Counted from the first letter of the stretch, positions 18,642-29,003 are shown. The stretch: 64,000 bases of DNA from CAVXJN01 sp963773585 (GCA_963773585.1 CAVZBR010000003.1:62001-126000), one strand, 5' to 3'. Notes: generated by a model from the letters alone, not told the origin. Program-made: numbers and translations.

Positions 18642-20789
18642 TCAGACCGCTCCCACCGAGCTGCTGTTGCCGGTAAAGCTCGGATGTCGCACATCACGGT
18701 CAAAATCCTCCACGGCGGAAGCCGGACCAAGAAAATTGCCCTGGCCTTCGTCACACCCCTGCTCCCGCAGCATCTTGAGCTGCCCTGGGTTCTCCACGCC
18801 TTCCGCAATGACATGGATACCGAGGCTCTTCGCCATCGACAGGATCGCGATCGCGATTTGCGCTCCATCGTCGCCCGGAAGATCGCGAACGAAGCATTTA
18901 TCGATCTTCAACCCGTGAATCGGGAGACTTCTCAGCGCGCTCAGTGACGAGTGGCCCGTGCCGAAGTCGTCGATGGTGATCGAAATTCCCATATCTCCGA
19001 AACTGCGCAACACCTTGGCCGCCCGATCCACGTCTGTCATTACGCTACTCTCGGTGACCTCAAGTTCCAACTCAGTCGCATCCATTTCGGTTTCAGCGAG
19101 AATATTGCGCACCCGGGACAATAGATCGTCCTGATTGAGCTGTATGGGAGAGACATTGACGCTGATCCGCAACGGCCGTTCCCCAGACCGGCGCCATTGC
19201 GCACTCTGTTCGCATGCCGTTCGGATCGCCCAGTCACCCACTTGCACGATCAAGCCACTTTCCTCCAGGATAGGCACAAATTGCGCGGGCGGTATCAGGC
19301 CGTGCCCGGGCCGGTCCCAACGAATCAACGCTTCGCAACCACAGATTTCGCCGGTTTTGAGATTGAATTTCGGCTGATAATGCAACACGAACTCGTCCCG
19401 CTCCACCGCCCGATGCAGCGCTTGCTCCAGTTCCTGCCGTTCGTTCAGATGGGCGTTCATTTCCGCGCGATAGAACTGATAAATGTTTTTGCCGCGCTCC
19501 TTCGCCACATACATTGCCATGTCGGCATTCTTCAACAGCTCTTCAGCGGTAGTGCCGTCCTCCGGGAAACAGCTGATACCGATGCTGCATGTAACGTAAA
19601 CCTCCTCAGCTCCGATCATCACCGGTTGTGACATCTTGTGCAGGATTTTCTCGGCTACCATCGCTGCTTCAGCGGACGATGAAATCCGATCGATGATCGC
19701 GATGAATTCATCTCCGCCCAATCTGGCCGCGACATCATGATCGCGGATACAGCCGCGTAAGCGCTTGCCGATGGACTTCAAAAGGGCGTCACCCACATCG
19801 TGCCCCATTGTGTCGTTCACAAACTTGAATCGATCCAGATCCAGAAACAATACCGCCGAAATCATGCCCTCGGACTCATTTCGCCGGGACATGATCTCGC
19901 GCAGCCTGTCTTCGAGAAGGTGACGATTCGGGAGACCGGTAAGCGCGTCGAAATGCGCCATCTGCGCCAGCCGTTCTTCTGCTTCTTTATGCGCAGTCAC
20001 ATCCACCATGACGCCGCGCAGTTGGATCGGTCGGGCTTGGCCGTCGCGCACGACCCGGATCGTGTCGCGGATCCAGACGAAATGCCCTTCAGCATGCCGG
20101 GCCCGATAAATGGATTCCTGGCTTTCCAAACGCTCGAGCACTTTGCTGTAAACTTCCATCGCGCGGCGGCGATCATCCGGATGTATGAGGTTCGAAAGAA
20201 AATTCTTATCGTCGCGCCATTGTTCGACCCGGTGACCGAGGATACTTTCTGCCTGCTGGCTGACGAATGAAAATTGCTGCTCCAGAACGTCATATTCCCA
20301 AACGATTGCGTCGAGGCCCTGCACCAGATCGTAAAACCGCTTTGCCGAAGCTTGTGCGGACCGTCGCAACGCCTCCCGCTGCTGCTTGATTTCGTACGTC
20401 TTCTCGTAGAGATCGACGAACACCATCACCTTCGATCGCAGCACTTCGGGTACCACCGGCTTGACCATGTAATCCACGGCTCCCACTTCGTAGCCTTTGA
20501 ACACATAGGTATCTTCTGCGCTCTTGCCGGTAAGAAACACAATCGGGGTCTGATAGGAACGACGTCTGCCTCTGATCAAAGCCGCGGTTTCGAATCCGTC
20601 GAGACCGGGCATCTTTACGTCAAGGATTATCAGTGCGAACTCATGCTCGAGCACTTTCCTCAAGGCTTCCTCGCCCGAAGTCACAGTCATGATCCTGGGT
20701 CCGAGGTCTTCGAGAAGTGCCGACAGTGCCGCACCGCTGGCGGGATCGTCGTCCACAACCAAAATTCGAGTGTCGTTCAATCGCGCCAT
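18642..20789 (-). CDS. Response regulator with REC-PAS-GGDEF-EAL domains
   Basis: This 715-aa cytoplasmic signalling protein has a receiver domain at residues about 8-125 (ILVVDDD, phospho-acceptor in LIILDVKMPG, KPV), a PAS/PAC domain at about 150-275, and a GGDEF domain at about 285-445 with an intact RLGGDEF. The EAL domain at about 460-700 has EALIRW and DDFGTGHSS. Both cyclic-di-GMP synthesis and degradation motifs are present. It lies 11 bp after the giant hybrid kinase, whose phosphate it could receive. Confidence 0.93.
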   Translation of the reverse strand: MARLNDTRILVVDDDPASGAALSALLEDLGPRIMTVTSGEEALRKVLEHEFALIILDVKMPGLDGFETAALIRGRRRSYQTPIVFLTGKSAEDTYVFKGYEVGAVDYMVKPVVPEVLRSKVMVFVDLYEKTYEIKQQREALRRSAQASAKRFYDLVQGLDAIVWEYDVLEQQFSFVSQQAESILGHRVEQWRDDKNFLSNLIHPDDRRRAMEVYSKVLERLESQESIYRARHAEGHFVWIRDTIRVVRDGQARPIQLRGVMVDVTAHKEAEERLAQMAHFDALTGLPNRHLLEDRLREIMSRRNESEGMISAVLFLDLDRFKFVNDTMGHDVGDALLKSIGKRLRGCIRDHDVAARLGGDEFIAIIDRISSSAEAAMVAEKILHKMSQPVMIGAEEVYVTCSIGISCFPEDGTTAEELLKNADMAMYVAKERGKNIYQFYRAEMNAHLNERQELEQALHRAVERDEFVLHYQPKFNLKTGEICGCEALIRWDRPGHGLIPPAQFVPILEESGLIVQVGDWAIRTACEQSAQWRRSGERPLRISVNVSPIQLNQDDLLSRVRNILAETEMDATELELEVTESSVMTDVDRAAKVLRSFGDMGISITIDDFGTGHSSLSALRSLPIHGLKIDKCFVRDLPGDDGAQIAIAILSMAKSLGIHVIAEGVENPGQLKMLREQGCDEGQGNFLGPASAVEDFDRDVRHPSFTGNSSSVGAV

Positions 20790-20800
20790 TGCACGATCCC

Positions 20801-23800
20801 TCAGAGTTCCGCGCGATGCAGCCAGACGCGAAGCAGTGCAAGCAACTGCGCCACGTCAATCGGCTTGGCCATGTAGTCGGACGCACCCGCTTCGATGCAC
20901 TTCTCGCGGTCCCCTTTCATAGCCTTGGCCGTAATCGCTATCATCGGGAGACTTTCGAACTTCTCGAGCGAACGGATGGCGCGCATCGTGTCGTATCCGT
21001 CCATGTCCGGCATCATCACGTCCATCAATACGACGTCGATGCCGGAGTTTTGCTTCAGCGTGTCGATGGCGTCGTTTCCATTTTCGGCGTACGTCACTTC
21101 CATTTCCTGCTCTTCGAGTACGCACGTCAGGGAGAAGATATTGCGGATATCGTCGTCGACGATCAGCACTTTCTTGCCGGCCAGCAGCCGATCCGCATAA
21201 CCGAGCTGACGGATCATGTCCTGCTTGTCGGGCAGCATGTTCGCCAATGGCACGTGCATGAGCAGCATCGTCTCGCTCACCAGTCGCGCCGGCGAACTGG
21301 CGTCCTTGGTGATGATCGATTCCGCGTACTCCCACAGCCCGCTTTGGTCGGCGTGGTTCAATTCCTTCGCGGTGTATACCACCATGGGCGTCTGATTGAG
21401 CTTCTTCTTGGAGCGAAGCGTCCTCAGCAACTCCACGCCGTCCATGTCCGGAAGCGTCAGGTCCACCACGACGCAATCGTAGCTCGCGGATTCAAGGGCA
21501 TCGATCGCTTCCTGTGCGGTGCCAACTCCGTCGGCGACCATATCGGACGCTGTCAGAAGCGACGTCAGGTATTCGCGCTGAATATCCTGATCCTCGATTA
21601 CCAGGATCCGGTTGGAGGTTTTCTCGTGGAGCTTGTTCAGACGTTTCAGAGCCCTGGTGATTTCCGCCTTATTGGCCTTGTTCGTCAAGCAACCTACCGC
21701 GCCATTCATAAGACCGCGCGGCACTTTGGTATCGCGCGCCACCATCTGCACCGGGATGTGGCGCTTGCTCAAGTCGTGTTTGAGCAGATCGAGGACGGCC
21801 CAGCCATCCATGTCGTTCAACGCCGTGTTGAGGAATATGCCCGACACCTCGTATTTCGCGGCCATTGCCAATGCGGCGGTGCCTGTCCATGCAATCAGTG
21901 TCTTGACGCCGGTCGAAGTGCCAATCTTCTGCACTTTTTCGCAAAACTCCCGGTCACTGTCGATCACGAGCAATACCGCATCGCCTTCTTGAATCGACGT
22001 ACGATCGTCCACCGGAATGTCGTCGTGCTCGAGATGCTTTTGCACGAGCCCTGAGCGCGGCACGAAGTCCTCGCGCTCGATTTCGTCGGGGGTCGAAAAC
22101 GGCGACCGAAGCCCGGTCTGGGTGCCGCCGGAAGCCAGGGGCAGATAGAGCGTAAAAGCACTTCCGGTGCCGGGCTCGCTGGACACTGTGAGTTCGCCGC
22201 CCAGGCGGCGGGCAATTTCCCGACTGATCGAGAGCCCAAGCCCGGTTCCGCCGTATTTTCTACTGGTGGTACCGTCCGCCTGTTGGAAGGCTTCGAATAT
22301 GATTTTTTGCTTGTCGGCGCGGATCCCGATGCCGGTATCCACCACCGAGAATGCGACTACGGACTCTGCGCCGCCCAGCACTTCGTTGTCCGGCGACCAG
22401 CCTTCCGTAGCGAGCTCCATCTTGAAGCTCACCGAGCCCTTGTCGGTAAACTTGAACGCATTGGACAACAGGTTCTTGAAAATCTGCTGCAGTCGTTTCG
22501 CGTCGGTTTGAATCGTCGCCGGCAAGCGGTTGTCGATCTTGATGGAGAATTCGAGCTGCTTGTCGTGGGCCAGCTGCCGGAAGGTGCGTTCCACGTAGTC
22601 ACGCATTTCGTTGAAGCGTTCATTGCCCATCTCCAGGGTAAAGGTGCCGGATTCGATCTTGGACAGATCCAAGATATCGTTGATCAACGCCAAAAGATCG
22701 GAACCAGCGGCGTGAATGGTTTTTGCGAACTCGACCTGCTTTGGAAGCAGATTGTTGGCCGGATTGTCCGACAGCAGGCGGGCCAGGATGAGCAGACTAT
22801 TGAGCGGCGTGCGCAGTTCGTGGGACATGTTGGCCAGGAACTCGGATTTGTACTTCGACGCCAGGGCGAGCTGCTCGGCCTTTTCTTCCAATGCCACCTT
22901 CGCAAGCTCCACTTCCCGGTTCTTCAACTCCACCTGAGCTTTCTGTTCCGAGAGCAAGCGCGCCTTTTCCTCCAGCTCGCTGTTGGTGGTTTGCAGCTCT
23001 TCCTGCTGTGCTTTTAGCAATTCCTCGGATTTGCGCAGATTCTCCGCCTGCTGCTCGAGGCGATCGTTGGTGTTCTTGAGCTCCTGCTGCTGACTTTGCA
23101 GTTCGGCGGTCAACGATTGCGACTGGGTGAGCAGATCCTCGGTGCGCATATTCGCTTCGATGGTATTCAATACGATACCAATACTTTCCATCAGCTGATC
23201 CAGGAAGGACTGATGGGTTTCACTAAAGCCCCCGAACGACGCCAATTCGATTACGGCTTTGACTTCGCCTTCAAACAATACCGGCATCACAATGATGTTG
23301 CGGGGCGTACTCTCACCAAGACCCGAGGTGATTTTGATGTAATCCTTCGGCACCCTCTCCATGAATATGCGCTTCTTCTCGTACGCGCATTGGCCGATCA
23401 AGCCTTCGCCCAACTGGAACCGGGTCGGCACGTCACTGCGGCCCTTGTAGGCATAGGCGGCCTGTAGGTCGAGCGCCGTCTCCTTGTCGTGCACCCGGGT
23501 GATGTAGAACACGCCGTGCTGGGCATTGACCAGCGGCGCCAGTTCGGAAAGCACCAGCCTGGAAACGGTCAGCAGATCGCGCTGACCCTGGAGCATTTTG
23601 GTGAACTTGGCTACGTTGGTCTTCAGCCAGTCCTGCTCGGTATTCTTCAACGTGGTCTCGCGCAGGTTGCTGATCATTTCGTTGATGTTGTCTTTCAGGG
23701 ACGCCACTTCTCCGGACGCCAGCACCGTGATCGACCGGGTCAAGTCGCCCTTGGTAACGGCGGTGGCCACCTCGGCGATGGCGCGCACCTGGGTGGTGAG

Positions 23801-26647
23801 ATTTGCGGCGAGCTGGTTCACGTTGTCGGTCAGGTCGCGCCACAATCCGGCGGCGCCCGGCACCTTCGCCTGGCCGCCGAGCTTGCCTTCGATACCCACT
23901 TCGCGGGCCACGTTTGTGACCTGATCGGCAAATGTCGCCAGGGTGTCGATCATGCCGTTGATGGTGTCGGCCAGAGCGGCGATTTCGCCCTTTGCTTCCA
24001 CAGCCAGCTTGCGTTTCAGATCGCCGTTGGCCACCGCAGTCACGACGTCTGCAATACGACGCACCTGATTGGTGAGGTTGGCCGCCATGGAGTTCACGTT
24101 GTCGGTGAGGTCCTTCCAGATACCGCCGACACCGAGTACGTTGGCCTGACCGCCGAGCTTGCCTTCGGTACCCACTTCGCGGGCCATACGGGTCACTTCG
24201 GAAGCGAAGGAACCGAGTTGGTCCACCATGGTATTGATGGTGTTCTTCAACTCCAGAATTTCACCCTTCACGTCCACGGTGATCTTCTTGGAAAGGTCGC
24301 CCCTTGCCACCGCCGTGGTCACATCGGCAATGTTACGCACCTGGCCGGTCAGGTTGCTGGCCATGGCGTTGACGTTGTCGGTCAAATCCTTCCAGGTACC
24401 GGCGACACCGCGCACCTGGGCCTGGCCGCCGAGCTTGCCTTCGGTGCCCACTTCGCGGGCGACGCGGGTTACCTCGGATGCGAAGGAGTTCAGCTGATCC
24501 ACCATCGTGTTGATGGTGCTCTTCAATTCCAAAATCTCGCCTTTGACGTCCACCGTGATTTTTTTCGACAGATCGCCGCGGGCCACGGCGGTGGTCACTT
24601 CAGCGATGTTACGCACCTGGCCGGTCAAGTTGCCGGCCATCGAGTTCACGTTGTCGGTCAGATCTTCCCAGATGCCGTCGACCCCAGGCACGTTGGCTTG
24701 GCCGCCGAGCTTGCCTTCGGTACCCACTTCGCGCGCCACACGGGTTACTTCCGATGCAAACGAGTTGAGCTGATCCACCATGGTGTTGATGGTGTTCTTC
24801 AACTCCAAGATTTCGCCCTGCACGTCCACGGTGATCTTTTTCGACAAATCGCCGCGCGCCACGGCGGTGGTCACGTCGGCGATGTTGCGCACCTGGCCGG
24901 TCAGGTTGCGGGCCATGGCGTTCACGTTGTCGGTCAAATCCTTCCAGGTGCCGGCCACGCCCTTCACTTGCGCCTGGCCGCCGAGTTTGCCGTCGGTACC
25001 CACTTCGCGCGCCACACGTGACACTTCAGAAGCGAAGGAGCTGAGCTGATCCACCATGGTGTTGATGGTGTTCTTCAGTTCCAGGATTTCACCTTTCACG
25101 TCCACGGTGATTTTCTTGGACAAATCGCCGCGAGCCACGGCCGTCGTCACATCGGCGATATTGCGCACCTGGGAGGTCAGATTCGCCGCCATGGAGTTCA
25201 CATTGTCGGTCAAGTCCTTCCAGGTACCGGCAACACCCTTCACCTGTGCCTGACCGCCGAGTTTGCCGTCCGTACCCACTTCGCGCGCCACGCGCGATAC
25301 TTCCGAGGCGAACGATCCCAGCTGATCCACCATGGTGTTGATGGTGTTCTTCAACTCCAGGATTTCGCCTTTGACGTCCACCGTGATTTTCTTGGACAGA
25401 TCGCCGCGGGCCACGGCCGTGGTCACATCGGCGATGTTGCGCACCTGAGAAGTCAGGTTCGCCGCCATGGAGTTCACGTTGTCGGTCAAGTCCTTCCAGG
25501 TCCCACCGACACCGGCCACATTTGCCTGGCCGCCGAGCTTGCCTTCGGTACCCACTTCGCGCGCCACGCGGGTCACTTCCGATGCAAACGAGTTGAGCTG
25601 GTCCACCATGGTGTTGATGGTGTTCTTCAGCTCCAGAATTTCGCCTTTGACGTTGACCGTGATTTTCTTGGAAAGATCGCCGCGGGCCACCGCCGTGGTG
25701 ACGTCGGCGATGTTGCGCACTTGGGAGGTGAGATTGGCCGCCATCGAGTTCACGTTGTCGGTCAAATCCTTCCAGATGCCGCCCACGCCGCGCACGTCTG
25801 CCTGGCCGCCGAGCTTGCCTTCGGTGCCAACCTCGCGGGCCACGCGGGTCACTTCCGATGCGAACGAGCCGAGCTGGTCCACCATAGTGTTGATGGTGCT
25901 CTTGAGTTCGAGGATTTCGCCTTTTACGTCCACGGTGATTTTTTTCGATAAATCGCCACGGGCTACCGCGGTGGTCACCTCGGCGATGTTGCGCACCTGG
26001 TCGCGCAGGTTGGCGGCCATGAGGTTGACGCTGTCGGTGAGGTCCTTCCAGGTCCCGGCCACACCCTTCACCTTGGCCTGACCACCGAGCTTTCCTTCGG
26101 TACCCACTTCACGCGCGACTCGGATGGTCTCGGTGGTGAACGAATTGAGCTGATCGGCCATGGCGTTTACCACTTTACCGATGCGCAGGAATTCGCCCTG
26201 CAGCGGATAGCCGTCGATTTCCAACTGCATGCGCTGGCTCAGGTCGCCCTTGGCCACGGCGCCGATGACGCGAGACATTTCGCTGGTGGGCTTGACCATG
26301 TCACTGATCAAATGGTTGATGGAGTCGATGCCATCCGCCCAGGCGCCGGTCACGTTCCCCATTCGTGCCCGTTGCGAGATCATGCCCTGCTTGCCGACCA
26401 CCAGACCGATGCGCGCCAACTCCGTGCCCATCATATCGTTGAGTTCGACCACATCGTTGAAGGCATCTGCCAGCTCCTGGCCCAAAGGTGATTCCGTGGC
26501 TGGCATTCGTACCGAAAAGTCCCCTCTTTTTAACGCCTTGAGTGCTCTCAACAGCTGCCGCGCTTCGATCGCGTCGAGCCCGCCCTGTTCTGAAAAGTGA
26601 GCCGTGGATGAGTTTCGCGCAGTCGCACTCAGGTCTTCGCGTTCCAT
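20801..26647 (-). CDS. Giant poly-HAMP hybrid histidine kinase
   Basis: The 1948-aa protein has no clear membrane segment. About nine tandem 92-residue HAMP-type units occupy residues about 90-960, most with GDLSKKITVDVKGEILELK. A GAF domain follows (about 1000-1160) and then a coiled coil (about 1165-1260). The HisKA domain has HELRTP with His about 1276. An HATPase_c with NAFKFTDKGS and GTGLGLSISRE comes next, then three receiver-type domains. The last has the acceptor Asp about 1876 in VVLMDVMMPDMDG. The first receiver (LLVIDSDRE) may be degenerate. The layout resembles fungal group III (Nik1/Os-1) kinases and bacterial relatives used in osmotic or stress sensing. The adjacent GGDEF-EAL regulator is a likely partner. 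Confidence 0.93.
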   Translation of the reverse strand: MEREDLSATARNSSTAHFSEQGGLDAIEARQLLRALKALKRGDFSVRMPATESPLGQELADAFNDVVELNDMMGTELARIGLVVGKQGMISQRARMGNVTGAWADGIDSINHLISDMVKPTSEMSRVIGAVAKGDLSQRMQLEIDGYPLQGEFLRIGKVVNAMADQLNSFTTETIRVAREVGTEGKLGGQAKVKGVAGTWKDLTDSVNLMAANLRDQVRNIAEVTTAVARGDLSKKITVDVKGEILELKSTINTMVDQLGSFASEVTRVAREVGTEGKLGGQADVRGVGGIWKDLTDNVNSMAANLTSQVRNIADVTTAVARGDLSKKITVNVKGEILELKNTINTMVDQLNSFASEVTRVAREVGTEGKLGGQANVAGVGGTWKDLTDNVNSMAANLTSQVRNIADVTTAVARGDLSKKITVDVKGEILELKNTINTMVDQLGSFASEVSRVAREVGTDGKLGGQAQVKGVAGTWKDLTDNVNSMAANLTSQVRNIADVTTAVARGDLSKKITVDVKGEILELKNTINTMVDQLSSFASEVSRVAREVGTDGKLGGQAQVKGVAGTWKDLTDNVNAMARNLTGQVRNIADVTTAVARGDLSKKITVDVQGEILELKNTINTMVDQLNSFASEVTRVAREVGTEGKLGGQANVPGVDGIWEDLTDNVNSMAGNLTGQVRNIAEVTTAVARGDLSKKITVDVKGEILELKSTINTMVDQLNSFASEVTRVAREVGTEGKLGGQAQVRGVAGTWKDLTDNVNAMASNLTGQVRNIADVTTAVARGDLSKKITVDVKGEILELKNTINTMVDQLGSFASEVTRMAREVGTEGKLGGQANVLGVGGIWKDLTDNVNSMAANLTNQVRRIADVVTAVANGDLKRKLAVEAKGEIAALADTINGMIDTLATFADQVTNVAREVGIEGKLGGQAKVPGAAGLWRDLTDNVNQLAANLTTQVRAIAEVATAVTKGDLTRSITVLASGEVASLKDNINEMISNLRETTLKNTEQDWLKTNVAKFTKMLQGQRDLLTVSRLVLSELAPLVNAQHGVFYITRVHDKETALDLQAAYAYKGRSDVPTRFQLGEGLIGQCAYEKKRIFMERVPKDYIKITSGLGESTPRNIIVMPVLFEGEVKAVIELASFGGFSETHQSFLDQLMESIGIVLNTIEANMRTEDLLTQSQSLTAELQSQQQELKNTNDRLEQQAENLRKSEELLKAQQEELQTTNSELEEKARLLSEQKAQVELKNREVELAKVALEEKAEQLALASKYKSEFLANMSHELRTPLNSLLILARLLSDNPANNLLPKQVEFAKTIHAAGSDLLALINDILDLSKIESGTFTLEMGNERFNEMRDYVERTFRQLAHDKQLEFSIKIDNRLPATIQTDAKRLQQIFKNLLSNAFKFTDKGSVSFKMELATEGWSPDNEVLGGAESVVAFSVVDTGIGIRADKQKIIFEAFQQADGTTSRKYGGTGLGLSISREIARRLGGELTVSSEPGTGSAFTLYLPLASGGTQTGLRSPFSTPDEIEREDFVPRSGLVQKHLEHDDIPVDDRTSIQEGDAVLLVIDSDREFCEKVQKIGTSTGVKTLIAWTGTAALAMAAKYEVSGIFLNTALNDMDGWAVLDLLKHDLSKRHIPVQMVARDTKVPRGLMNGAVGCLTNKANKAEITRALKRLNKLHEKTSNRILVIEDQDIQREYLTSLLTASDMVADGVGTAQEAIDALESASYDCVVVDLTLPDMDGVELLRTLRSKKKLNQTPMVVYTAKELNHADQSGLWEYAESIITKDASSPARLVSETMLLMHVPLANMLPDKQDMIRQLGYADRLLAGKKVLIVDDDIRNIFSLTCVLEEQEMEVTYAENGNDAIDTLKQNSGIDVVLMDVMMPDMDGYDTMRAIRSLEKFESLPMIAITAKAMKGDREKCIEAGASDYMAKPIDVAQLLALLRVWLHRAEL
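23720..26240 (-). repeat. Tandem 276-bp coding repeats (HAMP array)
   Basis: Within the kinase gene about nine direct repeats with a 276-bp (92-codon) period are visible. A sequence close to CACCATGGTGTTGATGGTG recurs near 24.2, 24.5, 24.8, 25.05, 25.3, 25.6 and 25.9 kb on the + strand. The central seven are nearly identical; the outermost on each side are more diverged. Such an array can expand or contract by recombination and is prone to assembly collapse. Confidence 0.9.
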
Positions 26648-27175
26648 AGTGGTTCTCGCTTTAGTTTCAAAGAGGTAGGACGGACATTAAATTTATTATG
26701 TGGTTTAGCGGGCAATCCCCTGCTCAGGGTAGTGCCAAATTGTCGTCTTGCCAGCCCGAAAGGCTCGCCGGACGAGCAAATTACCTGCCCCCTTCACAGA
26801 TCGACGCGGGCGTGCTCCGCAGGCGTGTTTCAGACCCGGCCCGACTGCTGAAGCGGCATTCGTTGAGCGGATCGAACGACAAGACTATCAGCATGGCCAT
26901 CGCGAACAAGCCCCAGGCGGCACGATCACGGTACCAAGATGTTTCCGGTGAAACGGGTCGCTGCTGAGGTCTGGTGCGGGGAATGACCGGCTCCGCAGCT
27001 GCAGTCCGGCCTCGGCCGTTGGCCGACACCCGGCGCCACTCGGCCGATACGGGAATTGAACAAGAAAAGCAGCTCGCGACGTGCGTCCGGGCCGGCAAGC
27101 GCGGTGGTGTTTGCCCCGCTAATTGCGCCCGCTCCCGATGCGGGCGAGATTCAGCTCCGCGCGTTCGGCGCCGAG
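26648..27175. other. Long gap between phaR and the hybrid kinase; one doubtful small ORF
   Basis: This 528-bp gap has no confident gene. A minus-strand frame at 26781-27098 could encode 105 aa with one hydrophobic stretch (AAWGLFAMAMLIVLSF). It lacks a clear ribosome-binding site and its flanking sequence is Arg-rich, as in spurious high-GC frames. The part nearest 26648 (positions 26670-26700) is AT-rich and would suit a promoter for the kinase operon; I could not fix the boxes. Confidence 0.4.
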
Positions 27176-27601
27176 CTAAGGATCTTTCGAACCGATATCC
27201 AGATTCTGCGCCGACTCGCGCCAGAGGCTGGCTGGTCGAAACGTGGCATTGTGGGACCCGCTCACCGGGGCGCCGCCGGCTTCCGGCACGGATGCACCCG
27301 CCATCGTCGTAGGACTGTACTCAGCCTGAGCAATGAATGCGTCTTTGCGAATCGCGTGGCAGCGAATCCACTCCAACATCATATCGTTGCTCAAACACCG
27401 GTCCGGACCCGTCTCCCGCTCGGCGATGATTTGCAGCAGAACCCCGCGTGTAATGTCGCCGCCATGTTGGCTGTCCACGACTTGCACTTCCTTTCCGTCT
27501 CGCACCAGGGTGCGGATATCGGAAAGCACGATGTAGCGACTGCGTTGGGTGTCGTAAAGTCGTCGATTGGGATATTTCTTGATTACGCGCAACTCGGCCA
27601 T
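27176..27601 (-). CDS. phaR: PHA synthesis regulator PhaR
   Basis: The 141-aa product starts at MAELRVIKKYPNRRLYDT, the hallmark DNA-binding N-terminus of PhaR repressors. VVDSQHGGDITRGVLLQII follows, which belongs to the accumulation-associated domain. PhaR binds PHB granules and represses phasin genes. The start at 27601 fits the family. It follows the thiolase gene by 128 bp on the same strand. Confidence 0.87.
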   Translation of the reverse strand: MAELRVIKKYPNRRLYDTQRSRYIVLSDIRTLVRDGKEVQVVDSQHGGDITRGVLLQIIAERETGPDRCLSNDMMLEWIRCHAIRKDAFIAQAEYSPTTMAGASVPEAGGAPVSGSHNATFRPASLWRESAQNLDIGSKDP

Positions 27602-27729
27602 GTTATGCCCCCAAAATGGTCTGGGCGTGCGGACACGGCGCTTTCCTACAAGCCATGGAAGCCATGCCCCCACGAATGAACGTGCGGCACGACAGCGTGT
27701 TTCGCGGCGCGCTGGGCTGAATCCGTGGC

Positions 27730-28920
27730 CTATTCGGATAGACGCTCTACTGCCATTGCCACTCCCTGCCCCCCGCCGACACACAACGTGGCGAGGCCGC
27801 GCCGAACTTGCTGCCGCTGCATACCATATAGCAGACTCACAAGAATTCGCGCGCCCGAGGCACCGATGGGATGACCCAATGCGATCGCGCCGCCGTTGAC
27901 ATTGACCTTGGCCGGATCCAGGCCCAATTCCCGGCTCAAGAACAATGCTTGTGCCGCAAACGCTTCATTCGCTTCGATAAGATCCAAATCATCAACGGTC
28001 CACCCCGCTTTCTCCAGGCACCTCCGGGTGGCGGGTACTGGTCCTGTTCCCATCAATTTCGGATCTACGCCGGCGCTGGCGAATGCAACGATTCGGGCCA
28101 AGGGACGCAGTCCCCGAGCCTTGGCGTCAGCGGCGCTGGTTACCAGCACGGCCGCCGCGCCGTCGTTGATGCCGGAGGCATTGCCCGCCGTAACCGTACC
28201 GCCGCGTTGGAACGCGGGGCGCAACCTTGACAGCGATTCCGCCGTGACGTTCCCGCGGGGATGTTCGTCGCGGTCGAACCACTGTGATTCGCCACCGCCC
28301 CGGGCGATATCGACGGCGACGATTTCGTCCCGGAATACATCTGCTTTCTGGGCAGCTTCGGTGCGCTGCTGGGATTGGGCCGCGAACGCGTCCTGTGCGG
28401 CGCGGTCGACTCCGCACTCGGCCGCTATGTTTTCTGCGGTGCTGCCCATGTGGCAGTCGGACATCGCGCACCACAATCCGTCCGAGAGCACGCTATCGAT
28501 CAGGTTCCAATGGCCCATGCGTAGGCCGTTGCGCGAACCCGGCAAGAGATGGGGCGCCAGACTCATATTTTCCTGACCGCCAGCGATCACCATGCGCGCA
28601 TCTTCGCAGCGCACGGCCTGGGCTGCCAGATGCACGGCTTTCAGCCCTGAGCCGCACACCTTATTGACGGTCATTGCCGGGACACACACCGGCAGACCCG
28701 CGGACAGCGCCGCCTGACGAGCAGGATTTTGGCCCGCTCCCGCCGTCAGGACCTGCCCCATGATCACTTCGTCGATGTCTTCTGCTCGCGCGCCGGCGCG
28801 ACGCAGCACCGCTTCAATCACGCGTGCTCCCAGCGCCGTGGCGGGGATACCCGCCAATGCACCACCGAACGCGCCGATTGCGGTGCGAGCCGCGCCGACG
28901 ATCACGATCTCGGCGGTCAC
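27730..28920 (-). CDS. phaA: Acetyl-CoA acetyltransferase (thiolase)
   Basis: The 396-aa length is typical of biosynthetic thiolases. The nucleophile Cys89 sits in NKVCGSGLKA, the active-site His about 350 in GGAIALGHPIGASG, and Cys about 380 in TLCVGGGQG. The enzyme condenses two acetyl-CoA to acetoacetyl-CoA. Proximity to phaR supports a role in polyhydroxyalkanoate synthesis, but phaB and phaC are not in the window, so a general acetoacetyl-CoA thiolase is also possible. Confidence 0.92.
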   Translation of the reverse strand: MTAEIVIVGAARTAIGAFGGALAGIPATALGARVIEAVLRRAGARAEDIDEVIMGQVLTAGAGQNPARQAALSAGLPVCVPAMTVNKVCGSGLKAVHLAAQAVRCEDARMVIAGGQENMSLAPHLLPGSRNGLRMGHWNLIDSVLSDGLWCAMSDCHMGSTAENIAAECGVDRAAQDAFAAQSQQRTEAAQKADVFRDEIVAVDIARGGGESQWFDRDEHPRGNVTAESLSRLRPAFQRGGTVTAGNASGINDGAAAVLVTSAADAKARGLRPLARIVAFASAGVDPKLMGTGPVPATRRCLEKAGWTVDDLDLIEANEAFAAQALFLSRELGLDPAKVNVNGGAIALGHPIGASGARILVSLLYGMQRQQVRRGLATLCVGGGQGVAMAVERLSE

Positions 28921-29003
28921 GTTTTATCGCCTCCTCGGGCTAGAGCCGGCATAGGGCACCTCGCTCATGATATCGGCGCACCACGCAGGCGCATATGAAT
29001 CGC

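Noticed and set aside
18599..18868. Extended upstream reading of the cytochrome gene
   Set aside because: It overlaps the GGDEF-EAL gene end, and the internal start at 18598 gives a clear signal peptide.
20717..22054. Plus-strand 445-aa open frame opposite the kinase receiver domains
   Set aside because: It is His/Val-rich antisense sequence to confidently assigned receiver domains and has no independent support.
23489..25021. Long plus-strand open frame (510 aa) opposite the HAMP repeats
   Set aside because: Its His/Val/Gly-rich repetitive sequence just mirrors the 276-bp repeats of the kinase gene on the other strand.
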